Positions 1 through 9,374 of a stretch of DNA of 20,361 nucleotides are shown one piece after another; the stretch's first letter is position 1; each line of letters starts with the position of its first letter. Origin of the DNA: CAYUAI01 sp964442745 (GTDB lineage: Bacteria > Pseudomonadota > Gammaproteobacteria > S012-40); contig CAYUAI010000070.1 in assembly GCA_964442745.1 (NCBI GenBank), positions 1 through 20,361 of the forward strand, read 5' to 3'. The notes below the pieces were generated by a model that was not told the DNA's origin, did no database searches, and saw nothing but the letters and a program-made list of their open reading frames with translations. A program made the position numbers and the translations under genes.

Positions 1-17
1 AAGGAAAAAACTGACTA

Positions 18-389
18 TTGAGCCTGTGTCACAAACGTATGAGACCCGTAATAACAGCGGAAGTGGATCGCGGTCCACGTCAAGCGAATGATTGGTCGAT
101 CATGGATCAAAATACTTGTCAGTGTACGGATTGCCAAATTTTAAATGGTTTTTTGCAAACCAGAGACTTGAAGCAGAAAATCTGGCCGCTGGCCAAATCT
201 CGCCGTCAACACATTCATCAAATCATCACCGCGATGAGACTGCCAGTGACTCATCAGACTGAGCATACCGGATCCCCACATAAACTCGTCTTGAAAAAAA
301 CCCAACAGCTTTTCACACAAGACAAAACCAGACAAAAAAACTTAAACCAAACGCTGGGTCAATTGGCAAAATTAAAACCCAAGACGTAG
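18..389 (+). pseudogene. Probable C-terminal remnant of a large 2OG-Fe(II) oxygenase-type protein
   Basis: An open stretch of 123 codons that begins after an in-frame TGA at 12-14 and has no convincing start: the first codon is TTG, a later ATG lies at 39, and no Shine-Dalgarno sequence precedes either. From about residue 34 the sequence has a conserved look, with a CxCxxC cluster (CQCTDC), then RRQHIHQII, THQTEHTGSP and LVLKKT. From memory this resembles the cysteine-containing C-terminal segment of long bacterial proteins with an N-terminal 2OG-Fe(II) oxygenase domain. The oxygenase domain itself is absent, and residues 1-33 do not resemble the rest. I infer a remnant left by deletion of the upstream part. 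It could instead be a short expressed Cys/His protein; the family assignment is from recall only. Confidence 0.4.
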
Positions 390-957
390 ATACAAGGGTG
401 CATTGCATACACCAAACAACTTATCAGAGCCAAGTCGGGGGACGCGACACCAACCCGACATTAAGCAATGATAACCCGCGCAATGTCATCGATCATTCGC
501 TAATATTGATGCCTCAGGCTCGTACTCGCCTGTCGTTTCGGTTTAGCGGTACTTGTATCAGCGTTTTATTTTGACCGGTTGTTTCACCTTATTAACTGAT
601 CAATCCGATTTTTTAATTTCAATGGTGAAATTATTGGCGAAAACGCGTGAAAAAAAACGCACAGATAATTGCTGCCCGAAAACTCACCGTATCATGACAA
701 GGATTGCACGCCTTGTTAAAATAGCCTAGCTTTGCACTTGAGTGTAAAACCGATATGGAGCAGTTTTATATCTAACCTTTACAAATTATTGATTTTAAAA
801 GGATTTTTATCCGGCCGGCAATAATAAACATGAGTCCCTTCAGGAAACCCCGGTGAAATCCATTTTTTCGTGATGAGTAAATATAGTTGACTCCCCAATA
901 TCAACCAAAAGATAAACACTCAAAAAATCAACAATATATCTGGAGAAAGTACGATAC
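390..957. other. Gene-free stretch upstream of tex
   Basis: No credible coding frame on either strand. It contains a short dyad GTCGGG (434-439) / CCCGAC (454-459) just after the remnant gene; it lacks a T tract, so it is a poor terminator candidate. The AT-rich half nearest tex presumably carries the tex promoter, but no clear -35/-10 pair stands out. A GGAG motif at 942-945, 12 nt before the tex ATG, is the probable ribosome binding site. Confidence 0.5.
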
Positions 958-3279
958 ATGAGCCAAGCAATAAACCAACGCATCGCGGATGAGATTCATG
1001 CGAACAAAGCACAAATTGATGCCGCTGTTGAGCTATTAGATGAAGGTGCCACGGTACCCTTTATCGCTCGATATCGCAAGGAAGCGACCAACGGTTTGGA
1101 CGACACTCAACTTCGCACCTTGCAAGAACGCTTAGCTTACTTACGAGAACTTGAGGAGCGACGTGATGTTGTTTTACGCAGCATTACCGAACAAAACAAA
1201 CTGACTGCCGAACTCGAAAAAAATATCAAAGAAGCGCTGACCAAAACCCAGCTCGAAGATCTCTACCGCCCCTATATGCCCAAACGCCGCACTAAAGCGC
1301 AAATTGCCAAAGAAGCCGGTCTAGAACCGCTGGCGCTTGCCTTGTTAAACAATCCTATCCTCACCCCTCTCTCCGAAGCCGAAAAATATATTAAAGCAGA
1401 CGCAGAGATTCACGATGTCCAGGCGGCACTCGATGGCGCCCGTCAAATTTTAATGGAAACATTTTCGGATGATGCGCACCTCAGCAATACATTGCGGGAA
1501 TACTTATGGCAACACGGAAAATTACAATCCAAAGTCATCAAAGGCAAAGAAAAAGAAGCGCAAAAATATGCTGATTATTTTGACAGATCGGAGCCACTTA
1601 TCGCCATCCCATCCCATCGAGCCCTCGCCTTATTCCGAGGGCGCAGTGAAAAATTTCTGCAACTTGCCATTACCATGGATGAAGCTGAAGAAAAAGATAA
1701 ACCTGGACAAGAATCCATTACCTGTGAAAATCAAATTGCTCAACACTTCAATATCGCTAACAAAAATCAAGCAGCAGATGCCTGGCTACTTGACACCGCA
1801 CGCTGGACTTGGCGAGTCAAATTATTCACCCGCCTGGACACTGAATTAAAACTGCGCATTAAAGAAATCGCTGAAGCCGAAGCCATTAAAGTTTTCTCCC
1901 ATAATTTACAAGATGTGCTGATGGCCGCTCCGGCCGGTCATAAATCCACCATCGGTTTAGACCCAGGATTTCGCACCGGTGTTAAAGTCGCTGTCACCGA
2001 TGGCACGGGTAAACTGCTAGAAACCGCCACCATTTATCCCCATCAGCCACAAAACCAATATGACCAAGCCAAACATATCCTTGCCTCCCTGGTAACCAAG
2101 CACCAAGCCAGTCTCATTAGTATTGGCAACGGTACTGCCTCAAGAGAAACCGAACGCTTGGTCGTTGATTTAGCCAAACAACACGCCGACTTAAATATTA
2201 TTAAACTGGTTGTCTCAGAAGCCGGTGCCTCTATTTATTCTGCCTCTAGCCTGGCCGCTGAAGAATTCCCCGATTTAGATGTATCGCTGCGTGGCGCCGT
2301 CTCCATCGCCCGACGACTGCAAGACCCCTTAGCCGAGCTGGTAAAAATTGAACCGAAATCCATTGGGGTGGGCCAATACCAGCATGACGTGAATCAAACC
2401 AAGCTCGCCCGTGCATTAAACGCCTCCATTGAAGACTGCGTCAACGCCGTCGGTGTCGATGTCAACACCGCCTCCCCCGCGTTACTCTCACACGTCTCAG
2501 GCTTAAACACTGGGCTTGCCAAAAATATTGTCACCTATCGCGATCAAAACGGTGTATTCAAAACACGCCAACACCTCTTAAAAGTCCCCCGACTCGGCAA
2601 CAAGGCATTTGAACAATGCGCTGGATTTTTACGCATCACCAATGGCGACAATCCGCTTGATCGCTCCGCCGTCCATCCCGAGGCTTATGATATTGTCAAA
2701 AAAATCATTGAAAAAACCCAACGTGAGGTCAGCAGCTTAATCGCTGACACAAAAACACTGCGAAAACTGCAAGCGAAAGATTTTATTGATAATAAATTTG
2801 GTGAACCCACGGTCAAAGATATTTTGCTCGAACTGGAAAAACCCGGAAGAGACCCAAGACCCGATTTTAAAACAGCCGACTTCAAAGAAGGCGTCGAGAA
2901 AATCTCCGACCTGGAACCCGGCATGATCTTGGAAGGTGTGATCTCCAATGTGGCGAATTTTGGCGCCTTTGTTGATATTGGTGTTCATCAAGACGGGTTA
3001 GTGCATATTTCTGCCCTGTCTAATCAATTTGTCAAAAATCCCAGAGATGTGGTAAAAGCGGGCGATATTGTCAAAGTAAAAGTCCTTGAGGTGGATACCG
3101 AAAGAAAGCGTATTGCCTTAACCATGCAATTATCCGAAGCCAACCAAAGCCGCCCTCAAAAAACGCCCGCTCCCCCGGCTACACGCACGCCAAACAATCA
3201 TTCACGCAGCCGCACTAAATCACCACAGAAAAACGCCTTAAGTGCCATGGCGGAAGCATTCGCAAAACTCAAACAATAA
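958..3279 (+). CDS. tex: Tex, S1 RNA-binding transcription accessory protein
   Basis: Cytoplasmic nucleic-acid-binding protein of the Tex/YhgF family, linked in other bacteria to transcription, RNA decay and toxin gene expression. The 773 residues match the usual family length and full domain order. A helical Tex N-terminal region covers about 1-190 (TVPFIARYRKEATNGLDD is a family hallmark). A YqgF/RNase H-like domain begins near residue 330 (IGLDPGFRTGVKVAV). The SIGVGQYQHDV segment and helix-hairpin-helix motifs follow at about 490-560, and an S1 domain lies at 655-723 (GMILEGVISNVANFGAFVDIG). The tail after 725 is basic and low in complexity. The ATG is supported by GGAG at 942-945. The gene converges on tsaD with three bases between the stop codons. 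No frameshift or missing segment is seen. Confidence 0.97.
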   Translation: MSQAINQRIADEIHANKAQIDAAVELLDEGATVPFIARYRKEATNGLDDTQLRTLQERLAYLRELEERRDVVLRSITEQNKLTAELEKNIKEALTKTQLEDLYRPYMPKRRTKAQIAKEAGLEPLALALLNNPILTPLSEAEKYIKADAEIHDVQAALDGARQILMETFSDDAHLSNTLREYLWQHGKLQSKVIKGKEKEAQKYADYFDRSEPLIAIPSHRALALFRGRSEKFLQLAITMDEAEEKDKPGQESITCENQIAQHFNIANKNQAADAWLLDTARWTWRVKLFTRLDTELKLRIKEIAEAEAIKVFSHNLQDVLMAAPAGHKSTIGLDPGFRTGVKVAVTDGTGKLLETATIYPHQPQNQYDQAKHILASLVTKHQASLISIGNGTASRETERLVVDLAKQHADLNIIKLVVSEAGASIYSASSLAAEEFPDLDVSLRGAVSIARRLQDPLAELVKIEPKSIGVGQYQHDVNQTKLARALNASIEDCVNAVGVDVNTASPALLSHVSGLNTGLAKNIVTYRDQNGVFKTRQHLLKVPRLGNKAFEQCAGFLRITNGDNPLDRSAVHPEAYDIVKKIIEKTQREVSSLIADTKTLRKLQAKDFIDNKFGEPTVKDILLELEKPGRDPRPDFKTADFKEGVEKISDLEPGMILEGVISNVANFGAFVDIGVHQDGLVHISALSNQFVKNPRDVVKAGDIVKVKVLEVDTERKRIALTMQLSEANQSRPQKTPAPPATRTPNNHSRSRTKSPQKNALSAMAEAFAKLKQ

Positions 3280-3282
3280 ACG

Positions 3283-4281
3283 TCATAAACTGTCCAACGG
3301 CCAGCGCGGTCGCACCTGAAACGGAAGCGACTCCCGTTGGCCACTTTGTAAGCGCAAGTAACCCGCATAAGCAATCATCGCCCCATTATCGGTACAAAAT
3401 TCAGCCTTAGGAAAAAAGACCTCACCGCCCATAGAAGCCATCAAGCCAGTCAACTTATGCCGTAACGAAGCATTGGCACTCACCCCACCGGCCACGACCA
3501 ACCGAGTCAAGCCGGTCATTTTCAGAGCACGAGTACATTTAATGGCTAAGGTATCAACCACAGCCTCCTGAAAAGCACGAGCAATATCCGCTTTAGCAGC
3601 CATCCCCTCGGCCTTAAACTTATTGATTGAATAGGTCTTTAAACCGCTAAAACTCAATGCCAAACCCGGTCGATCAGTCATGGGCCGAGGAAACCGAAAA
3701 CGATCTGGGTCCCCACGCTCCGCTAGCTGCGCAATCGCCGGTCCTCCCGGATAACCTAACCCCAGCATTTTCGCCACCTTATCAAACGCCTCTCCTGCCG
3801 CATCATCCAAGCTCTCGCCAAGTATTCGATAGCCACCAAATGCTCGGACTTCGACGAGCAATGTATGACCGCCTGACACCAACAAGGCAATAAACGGATA
3901 ATCCAAATTTTCTGAGTCCAGAAAAGGGGCCAACAAATGTCCTTCCATATGATGTACCGCCACTACCGGCACATCCAGCCCCCACGCTAAGCTATGCGCC
4001 GTTGCCGCTCCCACTAACAGCGCCCCCACTAATCCCGGCCCCGCCGTATAAGCCACCCCATTGATGTCCGCTAAATCCAACTGAGTTTTCTTTAACAAGG
4101 CTTGAATGAGAGGTAAAATTTTCGTCACATGATCACGGGATGCCAGCTCGGGCACAACCCCACCATATTGAGCATGAATTTTCACCTGACTATACAATTC
4201 ATGCTCAACTTGTCGCGCTTCACTGTCGTAAATGGCGATACCTGTTTCATCACAAGATGTTTCAATACCTAATACATACAT
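3283..4281 (-). CDS. tsaD: tRNA N6-adenosine threonylcarbamoyltransferase TsaD
   Basis: Catalytic subunit that transfers the threonylcarbamoyl group from TC-AMP to A37 of ANN-decoding tRNAs, acting with TsaB and TsaE (neither is in this window). The 332 aa are near the usual family length and start with the typical VLGIETSCDETG. Visible motifs are the metal-binding HxxxH pair (H111 and H115, in VHHMEGHL), the SGGHT nucleotide-binding segment at 136-140, GYPGGP near 177-182, and the C-terminal CTDNGAMIAYAG with its metal-ligand aspartate. The ATG at 4281 gives the expected N-terminus, although no strong Shine-Dalgarno sequence precedes it. The gene is transcribed divergently from rpsU, a common gammaproteobacterial arrangement, and ends tail to tail with tex. 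Confidence 0.98.
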   Translation of the reverse strand: MYVLGIETSCDETGIAIYDSEARQVEHELYSQVKIHAQYGGVVPELASRDHVTKILPLIQALLKKTQLDLADINGVAYTAGPGLVGALLVGAATAHSLAWGLDVPVVAVHHMEGHLLAPFLDSENLDYPFIALLVSGGHTLLVEVRAFGGYRILGESLDDAAGEAFDKVAKMLGLGYPGGPAIAQLAERGDPDRFRFPRPMTDRPGLALSFSGLKTYSINKFKAEGMAAKADIARAFQEAVVDTLAIKCTRALKMTGLTRLVVAGGVSANASLRHKLTGLMASMGGEVFFPKAEFCTDNGAMIAYAGYLRLQSGQRESLPFQVRPRWPLDSL

Positions 4282-4547
4282 ATAAACTGTACCAAATTAT
4301 CCAATCAGTAAAACTAATGAAATTGATGGGAGAACGCGCAAATCATTTCCATGACATCAATCATCCGTATTTTAGCCACCTGCCAGGATGAGCGAACCCA
4401 AAAAAACACTTTTAAATTCAACATGTTAAATTCGTTCGGCCAGCTTATACTTTGACACAATCTTAAGCACGAAATGTCAGCCAAAATAAGCTAAAATCAT
4501 CAGTCATACGCATTGGCCGATCAAAGAACAAATTATTCATTTCTGGT

Positions 4548-4576
4548 TTGCTTTAGCGGGTGTGACCGAGTACAAT
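4548..4576 (+). promoter_or_regulatory. Predicted sigma70 promoter of the rpsU-yqeY-dnaG-rpoD cluster
   Basis: -35 TTGCTT at 4548-4553, a 17-bp spacer, and -10 TACAAT at 4571-4576. Spacing is optimal and the -10 differs from consensus at one base. Transcription would begin near 4583, giving a leader of about 47 nt before the rpsU ATG. The call rests on sequence match and position only. Confidence 0.6.
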
Positions 4577-4591
4577 CCGCAACCTTTGCGG
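4577..4591 (+). promoter_or_regulatory. Perfect 6-bp hairpin at the predicted rpsU transcription start
   Basis: CCGCAA (4577-4582), a 3-nt spacer, then TTGCGG (4586-4591), immediately after the -10 hexamer. It straddles the predicted start, so it could act on DNA as a small operator or, partly, at the 5' end of the mRNA. It has no U tract and is not a terminator. Function unknown. Confidence 0.35.
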
Positions 4592-4629
4592 GAATTTCAA
4601 TATAGCCATAGAGAGGTGCAGTTTTTAAC

Positions 4630-4866
4630 ATGCCACAAGTGAAAGTCAAAGACAACGAACCATTTGATATTGCATTGCGCAGATTTAAGCGTTCCTGCGA
4701 GAAAGCCGGAGTACTCTCTGAAGTTCGTCGCAGAGAGTTCTATGAAAAACCGACCCAAGTCAGAAAACGTAAGCAAGCCGCTGCGGTCAAGCGCCAACTG
4801 AAGAAAACAGCACGCGAGGCACTGCGCAACAAGCGCGTAAGACGAGGCCCCCTGCAAAGTAGCTAA
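4630..4866 (+). CDS. rpsU: 30S ribosomal protein bS21
   Basis: Small basic protein of the 30S subunit that helps mRNA base-pair with the anti-Shine-Dalgarno end of 16S rRNA. The sequence is unmistakable: NEPFDIALRRFKRSCEKAGVLSEVRRREFYEKPT, then a Lys/Arg-rich tail. At 78 aa it is slightly longer than the 71-aa Escherichia coli protein, because the C-terminal basic tail is extended (RVRRGPLQSS). A GAGGTG motif lies about 13 nt before the ATG, rather far for a Shine-Dalgarno sequence. It is the first gene of the cluster; yqeY starts 49 bp downstream with no obvious terminator between, although partial termination after rpsU is known in E. coli. Confidence 0.98.
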   Translation: MPQVKVKDNEPFDIALRRFKRSCEKAGVLSEVRRREFYEKPTQVRKRKQAAAVKRQLKKTAREALRNKRVRRGPLQSS

Positions 4867-4915
4867 CTGAATAGTTACATGCTTTTACAACCCTGATATC
4901 ACATTTGACCAAACC

Positions 4916-5371
4916 ATGAGCGACAGCTTCGACCTAATACAGCAATTGCAAGAATCGATGAAAGCGGCAATGCGCAGCAAGCAAAAAGATCGCCTTGGCG
5001 TTATACGCCTGGTGATCGCTGCCATCAAGCAACGAGAAATCGACGAGCGCATTCGTTTGAATGACGAGCAAATACTCGCTGTGATGAACAAAATGATAAA
5101 GCAACGCCGCGAGTCAATCAGTCATTACCAGGCCGCCAACCGCAGCGAATTGGCCGAAAAAGAAGCACAAGAAATCATCGTCATTGAAGCATTCTTGCCA
5201 ACGGCCTTGCCAGAACAAGAAGTCGACCAACTCATCACTGAAACCATTACCGCACTCAATGCCTCGTCCATGAAAGAGATGGGTAACGTGATGAATCAGC
5301 TGCAAACAAAACTGCAAGGTCGCACAGATATGGCCCAGGTAAGCAAAAAAGTTAAAGCGAAACTGAGTTAA
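4916..5371 (+). CDS. GatB/YqeY domain-containing protein
   Basis: A 151-aa all-helical protein of the YqeY family, related to the C-terminal domain of the amidotransferase subunit GatB, which binds tRNA. The family signature is visible: MKAAMRSKQKDRLGVIRLVIAAIKQREID near the N-terminus, then EAFLPTALPEQEVDQLI and MGNVMNQLQTKLQGRTDMAQVSKKVKAKL at the C-terminus. Length is typical (about 148). It lies between rpsU and dnaG, as in many gammaproteobacteria outside the enterics, and is probably co-transcribed. Its precise role is not established; a contribution to tRNA-dependent amidation or translation quality is a family-level inference only. Confidence 0.95.
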   Translation: MSDSFDLIQQLQESMKAAMRSKQKDRLGVIRLVIAAIKQREIDERIRLNDEQILAVMNKMIKQRRESISHYQAANRSELAEKEAQEIIVIEAFLPTALPEQEVDQLITETITALNASSMKEMGNVMNQLQTKLQGRTDMAQVSKKVKAKLS

Positions 5372-5421
5372 CATTGACCTCATCGCTTTAATATCATTCG
5401 TCACTCCAAGCGGATAGCACG

Positions 5422-7209
5422 TTGAATAGCGAGCCAAAAAATTGGTGGAAAATACCTCAGACATTTATTGACGATGTCGTCGTCAGAACAGACATCGTTG
5501 ATGTCATTGATGCGCGCCTCCCACTAAAAAAAGCGGGGCAAAATTATAAAGCCTGCTGCCCTTTTCACAATGAAAAAACCCCATCATTTGTCGTGAGTCC
5601 GCAAAAACAAATCTACCATTGCTTTGGTTGCAATGTCACTGGCAGTGTCATCGGGTTTCTCATGGACTATGATCATTTAAGTTTCCATGAAGCCGTGCAA
5701 GAGTTAGCCACTTTGAATGGCCTAACCATGCCGAAACCTGACCACAAACATTTACCAACCGTTAATAACGACAATCAGTTGTACGAATTGCTTGAAAAAG
5801 TCAATCACTACTACAAACAACAATTACGCAGTCATCCACAAGCTCAAATCGCAATCGATTACCTTAAAAAGCGCGGACTCGATGGAGAAACCGCTGCCCA
5901 ATATGAACTCGGTTATGCACCACCGGGTTGGCAAACATTAAATAAAGTCTTCGGCCAGGGTAAGACAATGACAACGGCGCTGATCGAAGCCGGCCTGCTT
6001 GTCGAAAAAGCAGACAACAATTACGACCGTTTTCGCCATCGGATTATGTTCCCCATTCGAGATAAGCGTGGACGAATCATCGGCTTTGGCGGAAGAGTAT
6101 TAGGCGATGACACTCCCAAGTATCTCAATTCGCCAGAAACCAATATATTTCATAAGAGCCAACAGCTATATGGTCTATATCAGGCCCGCAAAAATTTAAA
6201 AAACCTGTCCAAGATACTTGTTGTCGAAGGCTATATGGATGTTGTCGCCCTCGCTCAATTCGATATGAAGTATGCGGTAGCGACGATGGGTACGGCAATC
6301 AGCACCAAGCACCTATCGACATTGTATCGGCACACCAAGCATATTATTTTTTGTTTTGACGGCGATCAAGCCGGACGTAACGCCGCCTGGAAAGCCTTAG
6401 AAACCTGTATTGATACGCTGCAAGATGACCAGCAAATCCAATTTATGTTTTTAGCAGAAGGTGAGGACCCTGACAGCTATATTCGAAAAATAGGCACAAC
6501 ACACTTTGAAAGTGAACTCGATAGTACTACGACACTGATGGAGTTTTTTTTCGATACCCTGAGTCAACAAGCCAATTTACGCGGCATTGATGGTCAAGCA
6601 CGTCTCATCGCCCAAGCAAAACCTTATCTGGAAAAACTTAAAAATAGCACCTATTATCAACTTATGATTGCCCGATTATCCGAGTATGTCCAATTAACAA
6701 CCAATGACCTGGCAAAATCAATCGCCCCAAAACCACAAAAAAAATACAATAAGGCGAATGAGTCAGCGGTAAAAACAGAACGCCCGCAATCACCCTCCCC
6801 TATCCGGATAGCGATTGCCCTTCTGTTGGAACAACCTAATCTGGCAATGAGTGTTAAAAATTTGACTCGATTTGATTCTCTAGAGCTACCCGGTATAAAA
6901 TTACTTCAGGATTTACTTGAATTTTTACAAGCCAATCCCCAAGTTAAAATGGCAGCAATCTTAGAACACTGGCGGGGGAGTAATGAAGAAAAACAATTAT
7001 TAAAGGTCGCTCAATGGCCCCACCTAGTACCCAATGATGGAGTCTTATCCGAATTTGATGGTGCGATTGCACGACTGGATCAAATGCTGGTAGAAAAAAA
7101 AACCGAATATCTCCTACAAAAATCAAAAACACACTCATTAAGCGACGAAGAAAAGGATATGCTAAACCAGCTGATAAAGTCACGTCATAAGCCTAATTTA
7201 GCCACATAG
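5422..7209 (+). CDS. dnaG: DNA primase DnaG
   Basis: Synthesises RNA primers at the replication fork in association with the DnaB helicase. The 595 aa show the expected three parts. An N-terminal zinc-binding domain has the ligands C46, H49, C67 and C70 (CCPFHNEKTPSF ... YHCFGC). The RNA polymerase core includes a TOPRIM fold with E269 in VVEGYMDV and the DxD pair D313/D315 in CFDGDQAG. A divergent C-terminal helical, helicase-interacting region begins near residue 450. The start is TTG at 5422: no in-frame ATG lies near the conserved IPQTFIDDVVVRTDIVDVIDAR, and an AAGCGGA Shine-Dalgarno-like stretch sits about 7 nt upstream. A weak start and poor spacing would fit the low primase yield typical of this operon. 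The codons run through an 8-T tract (about 6544) and a 9-A tract (about 7094) without loss of frame. Confidence 0.98.
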   Translation: MNSEPKNWWKIPQTFIDDVVVRTDIVDVIDARLPLKKAGQNYKACCPFHNEKTPSFVVSPQKQIYHCFGCNVTGSVIGFLMDYDHLSFHEAVQELATLNGLTMPKPDHKHLPTVNNDNQLYELLEKVNHYYKQQLRSHPQAQIAIDYLKKRGLDGETAAQYELGYAPPGWQTLNKVFGQGKTMTTALIEAGLLVEKADNNYDRFRHRIMFPIRDKRGRIIGFGGRVLGDDTPKYLNSPETNIFHKSQQLYGLYQARKNLKNLSKILVVEGYMDVVALAQFDMKYAVATMGTAISTKHLSTLYRHTKHIIFCFDGDQAGRNAAWKALETCIDTLQDDQQIQFMFLAEGEDPDSYIRKIGTTHFESELDSTTTLMEFFFDTLSQQANLRGIDGQARLIAQAKPYLEKLKNSTYYQLMIARLSEYVQLTTNDLAKSIAPKPQKKYNKANESAVKTERPQSPSPIRIAIALLLEQPNLAMSVKNLTRFDSLELPGIKLLQDLLEFLQANPQVKMAAILEHWRGSNEEKQLLKVAQWPHLVPNDGVLSEFDGAIARLDQMLVEKKTEYLLQKSKTHSLSDEEKDMLNQLIKSRHKPNLAT

Positions 7210-7347
7210 CCTTTGATGGAACATTAATATAAAGCGAACCCATCTATATGACCAAAATATCAATCCGAAAGCGCTATAACACAAAGCATGACGATAAATT
7301 TTCGGCCGCTTTAATTACATTAACATAGTTTAGTTGGTTAATACAAT

Positions 7348-9168
7348 ATGAATTCAAATCAGCAATCTCAGATTAAACTATTGATATCCAAAGGTAAAGA
7401 ACAAGGCTTCTTAACGTATCGAGAAGTTAATGACCATTTACCGGATGAAATCGTCGATCCAGAGCAAATCGAAGATATCATTGGCATGATCAATGACATG
7501 GGCATCCCTGTGCATGAAGTGGCGCCAGATAGTGACGCCCTGCTTATTGCTGACACCAATGCGCCTGATGAAGACGCGGCCGAAGAAGCCGCCGCCGCGT
7601 TAGCCTCCGTGGAAGGCGACTTTGGGCGAACAACTGATCCGGTGCGCATGTATATGCGAGAAATGGGCACGGTCGAATTATTGACCCGAGAAGGTGAAAT
7701 TTTACTTGCCAAACGTATTGAAGAAGGCTTGCGTCAAGTGCTTTCTGCCCTCGCATCCTATCCAGCAACGATCGGTATCTTCTTACGAGAAGTCGAGAAA
7801 ATTAATGCGGAAGAGGCCCGCTTAACTGACCTTATCATCGGATTCATCGACCCCAATGAAACAGATGATGCACTCGATATTGGTGCCATACCGATACCGA
7901 CACCCGCGCCAACACCGGCGGCCACTGACGGCGATTCCACCGACGAAGAAGTTGATACCGGTCCTGACCCTGAAGAAGCGCGTATCCGATTTGAAAAACT
8001 CAAACAGCAACACGCCGAATATGAAATTACGGTAAAAACCCAGGGCAAAAGACACCCAGACATTCGCAAACTTCAGGAACAGCTTTCAGACAGCCTTATG
8101 GAGTTTAAGTTAGCTCCACGATTTGTCTTGCAAATGGCGATTAATTTGCGGCTCATTGTCGATCGAGTGCGTCGGCAAGAACGCGAAATCATGGAAATCT
8201 GTGTCAAACGTTCTCGCATGCCACGCAAAGAGTTCATCTCGTCCTTTCCTGAAAATGAAACCAACTTTAACTGGATTGACTCATTCATTGGCAACAATCA
8301 ACCCTATTCAGCGGCTTTAGCTAGCCACGCCGATGAAATCCGCAAAGGTCAACACCGACTAGCCAACATCGAGAAAACGAGCAATACCACCATTGGCCGC
8401 ATCAAAGAAATTAACCGCAACATGTCAATTGGCGAAGCGAAAGCCAGACGCGCCAAAAAAGAAATGGTCGAAGCGAATTTACGCTTGGTTATCGCCATTG
8501 CTAAAAAATACACCAATCGCGGCCTACAGTTTTTAGATCTCATTCAAGAAGGTAATATTGGGCTGATGAAAGCGGTTGACAAATTTGAATATCGCCGAGG
8601 TTACAAGTTTTCCACCTATGCCACATGGTGGATAAGACAGGCCATCACTCGCTCCATTGCTGACCAGGCACGCACCATCCGCATCCCTGTACACATGATC
8701 GAAACAATCAACAAATTAAACCGAGTCTCTCGGCAAATGCTTCAGGAAATGGGTCGCGAAGCAACACCTGAAGAGCTTGCCGAACGCATGGATATGCCAG
8801 AAGACAAAATACGCAAAGTACTAAAAATTGCGAAAGAACCTATTTCAATGGAAACCCCGATTGGTGACGATGAAGATTCTCATCTCGGTGATTTTATTGA
8901 AGATCAAAACCTATTATCGCCTGGCGACTCCGCCACATTCGAAGGTCTGAGAGAAGCCACACTGCATATTTTAGAAGGCCTAACCGCACGGGAAGCCAAA
9001 GTACTTCGCATGCGATTTGGCATTGATATGAACACAGATCATACCCTCGAGGAAGTCGGTAAGCAATTTGATGTAACGCGGGAACGAATACGCCAAATTG
9101 AAGCAAAAGCCTTGCGAAAATTACGCCACCCAAGCCGATCAGAGCAATTACGCAGCTTTTTAGAGTAA
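7348..9168 (+). CDS. rpoD: RNA polymerase sigma factor RpoD (sigma70)
   Basis: Principal sigma factor that directs core polymerase to -35/-10 promoters. The 606 aa hold region 1.1 (about 1-80, LISKGKEQGFLTYREVNDHLPDEI), region 1.2 (DPVRMYMREMGTVELLTREGE, from about 95), and a nonconserved region with a low-complexity Pro/Ala/Thr then acidic stretch (PTPAPTPAATDGDSTDEE, about 190-207). Regions 2.1-2.4 follow (EANLRLVIAIAKKYTNRGLQFLDLIQEGN through KFSTYATWWIRQAITR, about 370-440), then region 3, and region 4.2 with its helix-turn-helix (EEVGKQFDVTRERIRQIEAKALRKLR, about 567-592). The gene is 138 bp downstream of dnaG; that AT-rich gap could hold an internal promoter, but none is clear. No strong Shine-Dalgarno sequence precedes the ATG. 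Confidence 0.98.
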   Translation: MNSNQQSQIKLLISKGKEQGFLTYREVNDHLPDEIVDPEQIEDIIGMINDMGIPVHEVAPDSDALLIADTNAPDEDAAEEAAAALASVEGDFGRTTDPVRMYMREMGTVELLTREGEILLAKRIEEGLRQVLSALASYPATIGIFLREVEKINAEEARLTDLIIGFIDPNETDDALDIGAIPIPTPAPTPAATDGDSTDEEVDTGPDPEEARIRFEKLKQQHAEYEITVKTQGKRHPDIRKLQEQLSDSLMEFKLAPRFVLQMAINLRLIVDRVRRQEREIMEICVKRSRMPRKEFISSFPENETNFNWIDSFIGNNQPYSAALASHADEIRKGQHRLANIEKTSNTTIGRIKEINRNMSIGEAKARRAKKEMVEANLRLVIAIAKKYTNRGLQFLDLIQEGNIGLMKAVDKFEYRRGYKFSTYATWWIRQAITRSIADQARTIRIPVHMIETINKLNRVSRQMLQEMGREATPEELAERMDMPEDKIRKVLKIAKEPISMETPIGDDEDSHLGDFIEDQNLLSPGDSATFEGLREATLHILEGLTAREAKVLRMRFGIDMNTDHTLEEVGKQFDVTRERIRQIEAKALRKLRHPSRSEQLRSFLE

Positions 9169-9374
9169 AACACCAATATGGGCAAGCCAATATTCAGTTT
9201 CGCTTGGAATTTGATTCCAACATGGCTTTCTTCAGAAGCAAAAAACCACAGCGAAATTAACTTCGCCTAGCACGATTCAAACACGAGGTCGCCCAATACC
9301 CGCTAAAATGACTCAGCCAGGAAAAAAGCAAACAATAGGCCATTTTTTATGCTGCATCTCTTGAGAAGTTTGGT

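Larger units (their letters stand above)
4282..4629. other. Divergent tsaD/rpsU control region
   Basis: 348 bp without a credible gene; a frame at 4140-4391 is antisense to tsaD and has no family features. The rpsU side carries a well-formed sigma70-type promoter and a leader hairpin, listed separately. The half next to tsaD presumably holds the tsaD promoter on the minus strand, but no convincing hexamer pair is visible to me. Confidence 0.6.

Noticed and set aside
434..459. GTCGGG/CCCGAC hairpin after the first remnant gene as a terminator
   Set aside because: The loop is 14 nt, the stem only 6 bp and no T tract follows.
7758..8069. Minus-strand frames opposite rpoD, including one with serine/glycine-rich runs
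   Set aside because: They are antisense to the conserved sigma factor and its low-complexity Pro/Ala/Thr stretch; no start signals or family features.
9204..9220. TTGGAA/TTCCAA dyad after rpoD as a terminator
   Set aside because: Short A/T-rich stem without a following U run; it cannot be distinguished from chance.
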